A program made the position numbers and the translations under genes. A stretch of DNA of 64,000 nt, from assembly GCF_018604545.1 (NCBI RefSeq), contig NZ_CP075896.1, positions 4,712,001 to 4,776,000 on the forward strand, read 5' to 3'. A model generated the notes under the pieces. That model did not search any database and was not told where the DNA came from. It saw only the letters and a list, made by a program, of their open reading frames with translations. This DNA is from Streptomyces koelreuteriae (GTDB taxonomy: Bacteria > Actinomycetota > Actinomycetes > Streptomycetales > Streptomycetaceae). Positions 41,602 through 49,291 of this stretch are shown here, in pieces. How positions within the stretch are numbered: position 1 is the stretch's first letter; every line of letters begins with the position of its first letter.

Positions 41602-44600
41602 ATGGACGGTGTACCGGACGGTGTGCCGCGCGTACCGGAGCAGCGGCGTCCCGACTCCTTGCCGAAGTCACCGAAGTCACCGAAGTCACCGAAGTCACCG
41701 GAGTCGGCTGAGGCGGTGGCCTCGACGACGCTGCGCTTCAGCGTGCTCGGGCCGGTGCGGGCCTCGCGGGGTGACGAGGCGATCCCCACCGGCTCCCCCC
41801 AGCAACGCGCCCTGCTCGCCGCCCTGCTGCTGCGCGAGGGCCGTACGGCCACCGCGGCCGAGCTGATCGACGCCCTGTGGGGCGAGGAGCCGCCCTCGCA
41901 GGCCCTGGCGGCGCTGCGGACGTACGCCTCCCGGCTGCGCAAGGTGCTGGACCCGGGCGTCCTGGTCAGCGAGTCCGGCGGCTACGCGGTGCGCGGCCTC
42001 GCCGAGGGCGCCCTCGACCTGGCCGTCGCCCAGGACCTGGCGACCGAGGCGGAGAAGGCCAGATCGGCGGGCGACCTCTGCCACGCCCGCGACACCCTGC
42101 GGCGCTCCCTCGCCGTGTGGGACGGGGAGACCCTGGCCGGAGTGCCGGGCCCGTACGCCGAGGCGCAGCGCGTCCGACTGGAGGAATGGCGGCTCCAGCT
42201 CATCGAGTCCCGCCTGGACATGGACCTGGAGCAGGGCTGCCACGCCGAGGCCGTCTCGGAGCTGACGGCCCTCACCGCCGACCATCCCCTGCGCGAACGG
42301 CTCCGCGAGCTGCTGATGCTGGCGCTGTACCGCAGCGGCCGTCAGGCGGAGGCCCTCGCGGTGTACGCCGACACCCGGCGCCTGCTCGCCGACGAACTGG
42401 GCGTCGACCCGCGCCCCGGCCTCAGCGAACTGCAGCAGCGCATCCTCCAGGCCGACCCGGGCCTCGCGGAACCCTCCTCCCCGGCCGCCGAACCCGCCCC
42501 CGTCCCGGTGCGTCCGGCCCAGCTTCCTGCGACGGTGCCGGACTTCACCGGCCGCTCCGGCTTCGTCCGCGAGCTCGGCGACATCCTGACCGCCGCCGAG
42601 GGCCGTGTCATGGCGGTGTCCGCCCTGGCCGGGATCGGTGGCGTGGGCAAGACGACCCTCGCCGTGCACGTGGCCCACCAGGCCCGCACGGCGTTCCCGG
42701 ACGGGCAGTTGTACGTCGACCTCCAGGGCGCGGGCGCCCGTTCGGCGGAGCCGGAGACGGTCCTCGGCTCGTTCCTGCGCGCCCTCGGCACGGCCGACTC
42801 GGCGATCCCCGACTCCCTGGAGGAACGCGCGGCGCTCTACCGCTCGGTGCTGGCCGGCCGCCGCGTGCTGGTGCTGCTGGACAACGCCCGCGACGCCGCC
42901 CAGATACGCCCCCTGCTGCCCGGCACGGACGGCTGCGCCGCGCTGGTCACCTCCCGGGTGCGGATGGTGGACCTGGCGGGCGCCCACCTGATCGACCTGG
43001 ACGTGATGTCCCCGGACGAGGCGCTGGCGCTGTTCACGAAGATCGTCGGCGAGGAGCGGGTGGCGTCCGAGCGGAAGGCCGCCCTGGACGTGGTCGCGGC
43101 CTGCGGTTTCCTGCCGCTGGCGATCCGCATCGCCGCCTCCCGGCTGGCGGCCCGCCGCACCTGGACGGTGTCGGTCCTCGCGGCGAAGCTCGCCGACGAA
43201 CGCCGCCGCCTGGACGAACTCCAGGCCGGCGACCTGGCCGTGAAGGCCACCTTCGAGCTGGGCTACGGCCAGCTGGAGCCCGCCCAGGCCCGCGCCTTCC
43301 GCCTGCTGGGCCTCGCCGACGGCCCGGACATGTCCCTCCCGGCCGCGGCCGCCGTCCTCGACCTGCCCGTCGAGGACACGGAGGACCTCCTGGAGTCCCT
43401 CGTCGACACGTCCCTGCTGGAATCGGCCGCCCCCGGCCGCTACCGCTTCCACGATCTCGTACGGCTCTACGCGCGTGCGTGCGCCGAACGCGACGAGTGG
43501 CCGCCGAGTGAGCGCACGGCGGCGGTGTCACGGCTCCTGGACTTCTACCTCTCGTCCGCGGCCGGCGTGTACGCGATCGAACGGCCCGGGGACCGGCTCG
43601 TGGACCATCTGGAGCCGACCTCCCACCCGGGGCTGCGGTTCGACAACCGGCACGCGGCGCAGGACTGGCTGTACGCGGAGGCCGGCTGCGTCCTCGCCTG
43701 CGTACGGCAGTCCGCGGGGCAGCCGGAGACCCTTCCCCGGGCGATCGATCTGCTGTGGGCCGCGCACGACCTCTCCGAGTCGGGCGCCAACTCCAGGGAG
43801 TACGAGGCGACGGCCACGGCGCTGCTGGAGGGAGCCCGGCTGCACGGCCTGGGCCGGGCGGAGGCCCGGGCGCTGACGACGCTCGTCAACGTCCACCATG
43901 TGAGCGGCCGTTTCGAGCGGGCCGACCAGGAGGCGGAACGGGCCATCCTCCTCGCCCAGGAGGCCGACGACCTGCTGCCCGTCTGCTGGGCCCGCAACGC
44001 GCGCGGCATCATCGCGCTGTACCAGAACCGCCACGAGGACGGCGAGGAGCACCTCTCCCGGGCCATCGAGCACTTCCGTGCCCTGGGCGACCGGCCCGGC
44101 GAGGCCGCCGCGCTGTGCAACCTGTCCCGGATCCATCTCGCGACCGGGCGGACCCAGAGCGCGGTCGCCCTGGCCCAGCAGGGCATCGCCATCTACGACG
44201 GCATGGGCAACTCCCTGCGCGGGGCCAACGCCCGCTACGCCCTGGGCCTCGCCCTCACCCAGAGCGGCGAGTTGGGCAACGCGGCGGACCGGCTCCAGGA
44301 GGCGCTGGAGGTGTTCCGCGACAGCAGGCAGCGCCTCTGGGAGGGTATGAGCCTGTTCCGGCTGGCCGAGCTGGACCTCGCCGCCCGACGCCCCGCGCAG
44401 GCCGCCTCGAACGCCGAGATGGCACTCACCGTGCTCCGCGGCATCGGCGGGGAGTGGCGGCGCGGCAACGTCCTCACCGTCCTGGGCCGCGCGCTCAGCG
44501 GCATCGGGCAGACGGGCAGGGCGCAGGTCTGCTGGCAGGAAGCGGCGGGGATCTACGAGGAGTTGGGCTCGCCGGAGGCCGTCGAGGTGCGTGCGTTGCT

Positions 44601-44622
44601 GTCCCCGGTGCAGGCGGCCTGA
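41602..44622 (+). CDS. afsR: AfsR, SARP-type global activator with NB-ARC and TPR domains
   Basis: A 1006-residue regulator, close to the 993 residues of S. coelicolor AfsR. The N-terminal 38 residues hold a KSP repeat. The winged-helix OmpR-like DNA-binding domain and BTAD lie at about 40-290 (LRFSVLGPVRASRGDEAIPTG, ARLLADELGVDPRPG-type ending). The ATPase domain has Walker A GIGGVGKTTLAV near 346 and a Walker B-like VLVLLDNARD near 422. The C-terminal part (about 700-1000) is TPR-like (REYEATATALLEGARL, HLSRAIEHFRALGDRPGEAA). AfsK phosphorylates AfsR, and it activates the afsS promoter; the site at 44650-44667 fits this. Confidence 0.97.
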   Translation: MDGVPDGVPRVPEQRRPDSLPKSPKSPKSPKSPESAEAVASTTLRFSVLGPVRASRGDEAIPTGSPQQRALLAALLLREGRTATAAELIDALWGEEPPSQALAALRTYASRLRKVLDPGVLVSESGGYAVRGLAEGALDLAVAQDLATEAEKARSAGDLCHARDTLRRSLAVWDGETLAGVPGPYAEAQRVRLEEWRLQLIESRLDMDLEQGCHAEAVSELTALTADHPLRERLRELLMLALYRSGRQAEALAVYADTRRLLADELGVDPRPGLSELQQRILQADPGLAEPSSPAAEPAPVPVRPAQLPATVPDFTGRSGFVRELGDILTAAEGRVMAVSALAGIGGVGKTTLAVHVAHQARTAFPDGQLYVDLQGAGARSAEPETVLGSFLRALGTADSAIPDSLEERAALYRSVLAGRRVLVLLDNARDAAQIRPLLPGTDGCAALVTSRVRMVDLAGAHLIDLDVMSPDEALALFTKIVGEERVASERKAALDVVAACGFLPLAIRIAASRLAARRTWTVSVLAAKLADERRRLDELQAGDLAVKATFELGYGQLEPAQARAFRLLGLADGPDMSLPAAAAVLDLPVEDTEDLLESLVDTSLLESAAPGRYRFHDLVRLYARACAERDEWPPSERTAAVSRLLDFYLSSAAGVYAIERPGDRLVDHLEPTSHPGLRFDNRHAAQDWLYAEAGCVLACVRQSAGQPETLPRAIDLLWAAHDLSESGANSREYEATATALLEGARLHGLGRAEARALTTLVNVHHVSGRFERADQEAERAILLAQEADDLLPVCWARNARGIIALYQNRHEDGEEHLSRAIEHFRALGDRPGEAAALCNLSRIHLATGRTQSAVALAQQGIAIYDGMGNSLRGANARYALGLALTQSGELGNAADRLQEALEVFRDSRQRLWEGMSLFRLAELDLAARRPAQAASNAEMALTVLRGIGGEWRRGNVLTVLGRALSGIGQTGRAQVCWQEAAGIYEELGSPEAVEVRALLSPVQAA
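41662..41706 (+). repeat. In-frame 9-bp tandem repeat in afsR 5' end (CCGAAGTCA)n
   Basis: Four identical 9-bp units (41662-41697) and a fifth variant unit (41698-41706), coding for repeated Lys-Ser-Pro. Unit number changes would not shift the reading frame. The repeat lies before the DNA-binding domain. Confidence 0.9.
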
Positions 44623-44649
44623 CGGCCGCTTCCGGGGCCGGCCGGCCGC

Positions 44650-44667
44650 GTTCATCGTTCGTTTATC
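44650..44667 (+). promoter_or_regulatory. Candidate AfsR/PhoP direct-repeat site upstream of afsS
   Basis: GTTCATC (44650-44656) and GTTTATC (44661-44667), heptamers with an 11-bp period, followed nine bases later by CATGCT (44677-44682), a -10-like hexamer. SARP activators bind direct heptamers with 11-bp period placed about 8 bp upstream of the -10; in S. coelicolor the afsS promoter has overlapping AfsR and PhoP sites. Same geometry here. Confidence 0.75.
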
Positions 44668-44767
44668 GCCTCCCGCCATGCTTGACGTAGTCGATCCGTC
44701 GCGTCGGGGGGCAGACGGGTCACTGCACTGGGCCGCCCACCTCAGCACTAGGGTGAACGGCCCGGGT

Positions 44768-44810
44768 GGGCCCGCCCCGGTCACCCTCGGGGGAGTGACC
44801 GGGCGGGCCC
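44768..44810. terminator. Strong GC hairpin in the afsR-afsS gap
   Basis: The left arm 44768-44784 and right arm 44795-44810 pair over 16 bp with a single bulged base, around a 10-base loop. It can be the afsR terminator or, because it lies downstream of the SARP-type site and -10, a structure in the afsS leader. Confidence 0.75.
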
Positions 44811-44853
44811 GCGGACCTCAGTACTCGACCCACGCCAAGGAGAGTTGACGATC

Positions 44854-45039
44854 ATGGGCGACGAGCTCAAGCCGCAGGACCTGCACGCGACGGACGCGAA
44901 GGCCGGCGAGGCGTCGACGGAGGACCTGCACGCCACGGACGAGGGCGCCGTGAAGAAGCAGGACCTGCACGCCACCGACGAGCCGCTCGAGACGAAGGAC
45001 CTGCACGCCACGTCGGAGCCCTTCAAGCCGACGAAGTAA
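44854..45039 (+). CDS. afsS: AfsS, small DLHATD-repeat regulator of secondary metabolism
   Basis: A 61-residue hydrophilic protein with four DLHAT(D/S) repeats at residues 9-13, 24-28, 37-41 and 49-53. The repeated short motif, small size and place directly after afsR identify AfsS, the transcriptional target of AfsR that stimulates antibiotic production by an unknown mechanism. S. coelicolor AfsS has 63 residues with repeated units of the same motif. ATG 44854 has AAGGAG 11 bases upstream; an in-frame TTG at 44845 is closer to SD but less likely. Confidence 0.95.
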   Translation: MGDELKPQDLHATDAKAGEASTEDLHATDEGAVKKQDLHATDEPLETKDLHATSEPFKPTK

Positions 45040-45058
45040 GCCACACCGACACGGGGTT

Positions 45059-45095
45059 CGGCCGCGGCGGCGCGGAGGGGGAGCCGTCGCGGCCG
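45059..45095. terminator. Terminator hairpin after afsS
   Basis: CGGCCGCGGCGGC (45059-45071) pairs with GCCGTCGCGGCCG (45083-45095), 13 bp with one mismatch, 20 bases after the afsS stop. Confidence 0.7.
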
Positions 45096-45169
45096 ATGCA
45101 TGTCCGGAACCCGCCCGGGAGTTATCCACAGGCCGCCACAACGTGCCGGAATCCTGCGATCTTGGCGGC

Positions 45170-46099
45170 ATGGAGGAACGAACGGCGTTGCGGGAGCTGG
45201 CGCAGGGTGGGGTGCTGCTCACGTGCCGGGCGCTTGAGTCCGGCTGGCCTCGGCGCAGTCTCACCCGTGCGCTCCGGGCGGAAGGCTGGGGGCGGCTTCA
45301 GGCGGGCGCCTGGGCGGAGCCGGGCCGGGCCCCGGATCCGCCCACCCGGCTCAGGGCCGTCCAACTCCTCAACCAGCGGCTCGTCGTGAGCCACTCCTCG
45401 GCGGCCGCCCTCTGGCGGATCGAGACGCTCGCCCCGTCCGCGAAAGCGCCCTTGGAGTTCATCGACCCCGCCCTCAGCTTCCGGGGCAAGGCCAAAGGTG
45501 TGCGCGTACACCGGATACTCCTGGACCCCGGGGACGTGGCGACGCGGTACGGCCTGCGGGTCACCAGCCCCGTACGGACCCTCACCGACCTGCTTCGCTC
45601 CCTGCCGAGGGACGAGGCGGTCGTCGCCCTGGACTCGGCGCTGACCTACCGCCGGGTCGCCGGGGCGCGCAGGGCGCCGCTCACCGGGCTGGACGCGGTG
45701 GGGGCGGCGCTGTCCGCCTCGTCGCAAGGGTCGGCGAGGGCCCTCCGGTGGCTCGGACTGTGCGATCCCCGGGCCGGGTCACCGGCCGAGACCGTCGCCC
45801 GTCTGCGCATGGCCGACTCCGGCCTCCGGCCCGAGAGCCAGGTCGAGCTCTTCACCCCGGCCGGTCGCCGAGCCGTCCTCGACTTCCTCTTCCGGCGCGA
45901 GGGGCTGGCGGTCGAGATCGAGGGTTACGCCTATCACGGCACCCGTGAGGCGCATCGGAAGGACGTGTCCCGCTTCAATCAGGTCCTTCAGTGCACCGAG
46001 GTGCGGAATCTGCTGCGTTTCACCGCTCAGGACGTGTTCCGGGAGTCCGACCGGATGATCAGGGAGATTCGGGCGGCCCTCGTCGTCCTGGGGCGGTGA
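45170..46099 (+). CDS. AbiEi-type N-terminal domain with DUF559/Vsr-like nuclease domain
   Basis: A 309-residue protein. The N-terminal winged-helix part (residues about 10-70) resembles the AbiEi antitoxin N domain; the C-terminal part contains AVLDFLFRREGLAVEIEGYAYHG, like the D-x-n-E-x-D/E core of DUF559 PD-(D/E)XK-like endonuclease domains, followed by HRKDVSRFNQVL. No AbiEii toxin gene is adjacent, so it is orphan. GATCTT six bases before ATG 45170 and no SD suggest a leaderless mRNA. Function unknown; DNA repair or defence roles are possible. Confidence 0.75.
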   Translation: MEERTALRELAQGGVLLTCRALESGWPRRSLTRALRAEGWGRLQAGAWAEPGRAPDPPTRLRAVQLLNQRLVVSHSSAAALWRIETLAPSAKAPLEFIDPALSFRGKAKGVRVHRILLDPGDVATRYGLRVTSPVRTLTDLLRSLPRDEAVVALDSALTYRRVAGARRAPLTGLDAVGAALSASSQGSARALRWLGLCDPRAGSPAETVARLRMADSGLRPESQVELFTPAGRRAVLDFLFRREGLAVEIEGYAYHGTREAHRKDVSRFNQVLQCTEVRNLLRFTAQDVFRESDRMIREIRAALVVLGR

Positions 46100-46203
46100 A
46101 GGGGTGGGGGCGTCGGAGCCCATGGGCCAACGGGCCGCCCCGAATGCCCAGGTTGCTGGGAGGCGGCCCCGCCCGAACGCTCCAGTCACCCTCTCCCGCA
46201 TAG

Positions 46204-46218
46204 CTGACGATCCGTCAG
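46204..46218. promoter_or_regulatory. Regulon operator copy 14 (perfect palindrome)
   Basis: CTGACGATCCGTCAG, perfect. Preceded by CATAG and located 22 bp upstream of ATG 46240 of the second amidohydrolase operon. Confidence 0.75.
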
Positions 46219-46239
46219 ATCAGCGCTACCGTGAGCGCC

Positions 46240-47490
46240 ATGGACACCCACGACAGCTCGTTTCCGCTGATCATCTCCGTGGACGACCACACCGTGGAGC
46301 CCGCGACCGTCTGGCAGGACCGGCTTCCGGAGAAGTACCGGGGCGTCGGGCCGCGTATCGTCCGGGCGCCCGTGAAGGAGATGACCTTCCTCGGAGGGCG
46401 CTTCAGGCCCGTGATGGGGCAGCCCGGCGACGACGGCCCGGTCGGGGACTGGTGGGTCTACGAGGACCTCCGCCGGCCCCTCACCCGCCTCGACACCGCC
46501 GTGGGATACAGCAGGGACGAGATCAAGCTCGAGGTCATCACGTACGAGCAGATGCGGCCCGGCTCCTACGACGTCCCGGCCCGGCTCGCCGACATGGACG
46601 TCAACCACGTCCAGTCGGCCCTCTGCTTCCCGACCTTCCCGCGCTTTTGCGGCCAGACCTTCACCGAGGCCAAGGACCACGAACTGGGCCTGCTGTGCGT
46701 GCGCGCCTACAACGACTGGATGCTGGAGGAGTGGTGCGGCCCGGAGGCGCACGGGCGGCTCATACCCCTGCCCCTCATCCCCTTGTGGGACGCCGAGCTG
46801 GCCGCGGCCGAGGTTCGGCGCAACGCCGCGCGCGGGGCCCGTGCCGTCGCCTTCTCCGAGATACCGCCGTACCTCGGACTCCCCTCCATCCACACCGACG
46901 GCTGGGACCCCTTCCTCGTCGCCTGCGCCGAGACCGGCACCGTCGTCGCCATGCACATCGGCTCCTCCAGCCGTATGCCCTCCACCTCCGCCGACGCCCC
47001 GCCCGCCGTCGGCTCCACCATCACCTACGCCAACTGCTGCTTCTCGATGGTCGACTGGCTGATGAGCGGCAAGTTCGAGCAGTTCCCCGGTCTCAAGGTC
47101 ATGTACGCCGAGGGGCAGATCGGCTGGATCCCCTACATCCTGGAGCGGGCGGACGTGGTGTGGGAGGAGAACCGGGCCTGGGGCGGCGTCGCCGACAAGG
47201 TGCACCGGCCGCCGTCGGAGCTGTTCGCCGAGCACGTCTACGGCTGCTTCTTCGACGACGCCTTCGGCCTGCGCAACCTCGACTCCATCGGCGTCGGCAA
47301 CGTGCTCTACGAGACCGACTACCCGCACTCCGACAGCACCTGGCCCAAGTCCCGCGAGGTAGGCGAGGCACAGATGGGGCATCTGGAGCCGGAGGTCGTG
47401 GAGCGGATCGTGCGGGGCAATGCCATCGAGCTGCTCGGGCTCACCGACGAGGGACTGTGGCCGGGCCCGGGCGGCGGTGGTGCGCGGTGA
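46240..47490 (+). CDS. Amidohydrolase_2 family metal hydrolase, paralogue of 415-1617
   Basis: A 416-residue amidohydrolase-2 protein with SVDDHTVEP (13-21), MHIGSSS and ETDYPHSDSTWP. It is clearly paralogous to the protein at 415, with about 400 residues of alignable sequence (FPTFPRFCGQTF, CVRAYNDWMLEEWCG, EGQIGWIPYILERAD). ATG 46240 is chosen; GTG 46231 would add three residues. TACCGT lies seven bases before ATG 46240 and could be a -10 for leaderless transcription. Part of an operon with LLM and SDR genes. Two paralogues under the same operator suggest two related substrates or steps. Confidence 0.87.
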   Translation: MDTHDSSFPLIISVDDHTVEPATVWQDRLPEKYRGVGPRIVRAPVKEMTFLGGRFRPVMGQPGDDGPVGDWWVYEDLRRPLTRLDTAVGYSRDEIKLEVITYEQMRPGSYDVPARLADMDVNHVQSALCFPTFPRFCGQTFTEAKDHELGLLCVRAYNDWMLEEWCGPEAHGRLIPLPLIPLWDAELAAAEVRRNAARGARAVAFSEIPPYLGLPSIHTDGWDPFLVACAETGTVVAMHIGSSSRMPSTSADAPPAVGSTITYANCCFSMVDWLMSGKFEQFPGLKVMYAEGQIGWIPYILERADVVWEENRAWGGVADKVHRPPSELFAEHVYGCFFDDAFGLRNLDSIGVGNVLYETDYPHSDSTWPKSREVGEAQMGHLEPEVVERIVRGNAIELLGLTDEGLWPGPGGGGAR

Positions 47491-48407
47491 GCCTGCGGTA
47501 CGGGATGCAGCTCCCCGTCCAGTCGCAGAGCACCCTCTACGCGGAGGGCTGGGAGGCGGAGGCCGGGCCGGAGGACCTGCTGGAGATCGCCCGCGCCGCG
47601 GACCGGTCCGGCTTCGCCTACCTCGCGAGCTGCGACCACGTCGGCATCCCGCGCAGGCTCGCCGCCGCCATGAGCACCGTCTGGTACGACCCCGTCGCCA
47701 CGCTCTCCTTCCTCGCCGCCGCCACCGAACGCGTCCGGCTGCTCAGCCATGTCGCGATCGTCGGGCTGCGGCACCCCCTGCTCACCGCCAAGCAGTACGC
47801 CACCCTCGACCACCTCAGCGGAGGCCGACTGGTCCTCGGGGTCGGCGCCGGGCACGTCCAAGAGGAGTTCGAGGCGCTGGGCGTGGACTTCCGGCAGCGC
47901 GGGGCCGTGCTCGACGAGAGCCTCGACGCCCTGCGCGCCGCCCTCGGGCCGGAGGAGTTCCCCGAACACCACGGCAAGCTCTACGACTTCGAGGGGCTCG
48001 GCCAGCGGCCCCGCCCGGCGCAGGACCGCGTCCCCCTGTGGGTCGGCGGCTCCTCGCCCGCCGCCGTACGGCGGGCCGCGCTCAAGGGCGACGGCTGGCT
48101 GCCGCAGGGGGATCCGAGGGACCGGCTGCCCGCGCAGATCGCACGGATCCGGGAGCTGCGCGAACGGGCCGGTGTGCAGGGCGCGTTCACCGTGGGCGCC
48201 ATCACCGAGCCGCTGTACGTCGGCGAGCCCGGCTGGGACGTCGGCCGCAGGACCCTCACCGGGGGCGCGGCGGAACTCGCCGAGTCGCTCCGCGCCTACC
48301 GGGCGATGGGCGTCCACCAGATCCAGGTGCGGTTCCGCAGCCGGAGCCGGACGGAACTCACCGACCAGATCGCGGCGTTCGGAGCCGAGGTCGCCCCCCA
48401 GCTGTGA
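47487..48407 (+). CDS. LLM-class oxidoreductase, probably F420-dependent
   Basis: A 306-residue luciferase-like TIM barrel. GTG 47487 lies in the stop codon of the amidohydrolase (GTGA). ASCDHVGIP (His near 50), TLDHLSGGRLVLGVGAGHVQEEFEALG and PLWVGGSSPAAVRRAALKGDGWLP are typical F420-dependent LLM motifs. Expected to oxidise an alcohol or reduce a double bond with F420, or act as monooxygenase if it binds FMN. Middle gene of an operator-controlled operon. Confidence 0.87.
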   Translation: MSLRYGMQLPVQSQSTLYAEGWEAEAGPEDLLEIARAADRSGFAYLASCDHVGIPRRLAAAMSTVWYDPVATLSFLAAATERVRLLSHVAIVGLRHPLLTAKQYATLDHLSGGRLVLGVGAGHVQEEFEALGVDFRQRGAVLDESLDALRAALGPEEFPEHHGKLYDFEGLGQRPRPAQDRVPLWVGGSSPAAVRRAALKGDGWLPQGDPRDRLPAQIARIRELRERAGVQGAFTVGAITEPLYVGEPGWDVGRRTLTGGAAELAESLRAYRAMGVHQIQVRFRSRSRTELTDQIAAFGAEVAPQL

Positions 48408-48415
48408 GGAGAGCC

Positions 48416-49186
48416 ATGGGCAAGCTCGACGGACGGGTCGTCATCGTCACCGGCGCCGCCCGCGGCCAGGGCGAGCAGGAGGCCCGGCTGTTCGCCGCGG
48501 AGGGGGCACGGGTGGTCGTCGCCGATGTACTGGACGACCAGGGCGAGGCCCTCGCCAAGGAGATCGGCGCGCGGTACGTCCATCTCGACGTGGGCCGGGA
48601 GGACGACTGGCAGCACGCCGTCGCCGCCACCAAGGACGCCTACGGTCATGTCGACGGGCTCGTCAACAACGCCGGCATCCTGCGCTTCAACTCCCTCCTC
48701 GACACACCCCTCGACGAGTTCATGCGGGTCGTCCAGGTCAACCAGGTCGGCTGCTTCCTCGGCATCAGGGCGGTCGCCCCGGAGATGTCCGACGGGGGCA
48801 CGATCGTCAACACCTCCTCCTACACCGGCCTGACCGGAATGGCCGGGGTGGGCTCCTACGCGGCGAGCAAACACGCCGTGGTCGGGCTGACCAGGGTCGC
48901 CGCGCTGGAGCTGGCCGGGCGGGGGATACGCGTCAACGCCGTCTGCCCGGGCGCCGTCGACACGGCGATGGCCAACCCGGCGCGGCTGGATCCGGACGGC
49001 GACGCCGAGAAGGCTTCCCGCGGTCTCGACCGGCTCTACCGCAAGCTCGTGCCGCTGGGGCGGGTCGGGCAGCCCGAGGAGGTGGCCAGGCTCGCCCTGT
49101 TTCTCACCTCGGAGGACTCGTCGTACATCACGGGGCAGCCCTTCGTGATCGACGGCGGGTGGCTGGCCGGGGTCACCATCATCTGA
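48416..49186 (+). CDS. Short-chain dehydrogenase, 3-alpha/20-beta-HSD-like
   Basis: A 256-residue classical SDR: TGAARGQG at residues 12-19, NNAG, catalytic Tyr148 and Lys152 in YAASK, and the ending FVIDGGWLAGVTI. Sequence style is like actinobacterial 3-alpha- or 20-beta-hydroxysteroid dehydrogenases (G-x3-G-Q-G). SD GAGGAGAG. Its stop codon lies inside operator copy 15. Confidence 0.88.
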   Translation: MGKLDGRVVIVTGAARGQGEQEARLFAAEGARVVVADVLDDQGEALAKEIGARYVHLDVGREDDWQHAVAATKDAYGHVDGLVNNAGILRFNSLLDTPLDEFMRVVQVNQVGCFLGIRAVAPEMSDGGTIVNTSSYTGLTGMAGVGSYAASKHAVVGLTRVAALELAGRGIRVNAVCPGAVDTAMANPARLDPDGDAEKASRGLDRLYRKLVPLGRVGQPEEVARLALFLTSEDSSYITGQPFVIDGGWLAGVTII

Positions 49187-49197
49187 CGCTCCATCAG
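49183..49197. promoter_or_regulatory. Regulon operator copy 15
   Basis: CTGACGCTCCATCAG, one change. It overlaps the SDR stop codon and is 60 bp centre to centre from copy 16. Confidence 0.68.
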
Positions 49198-49242
49198 CTA
49201 TTGACGCTCCCAGGGGCGGATGGAACAGTCGGAGTCATTCAT

Positions 49243-49257
49243 CTGACGGTGCGTCAG
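49243..49257. promoter_or_regulatory. Regulon operator copy 16 (perfect palindrome)
   Basis: CTGACGGTGCGTCAG, perfect. Preceded by CATTCAT, a possible -10. Lies 34 bp upstream of the LLM gene TTG start at 49292. Confidence 0.75.
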
Positions 49258-49291
49258 ATCGCCAGAATCGGTACAGGGGCGGTGAACCTCC

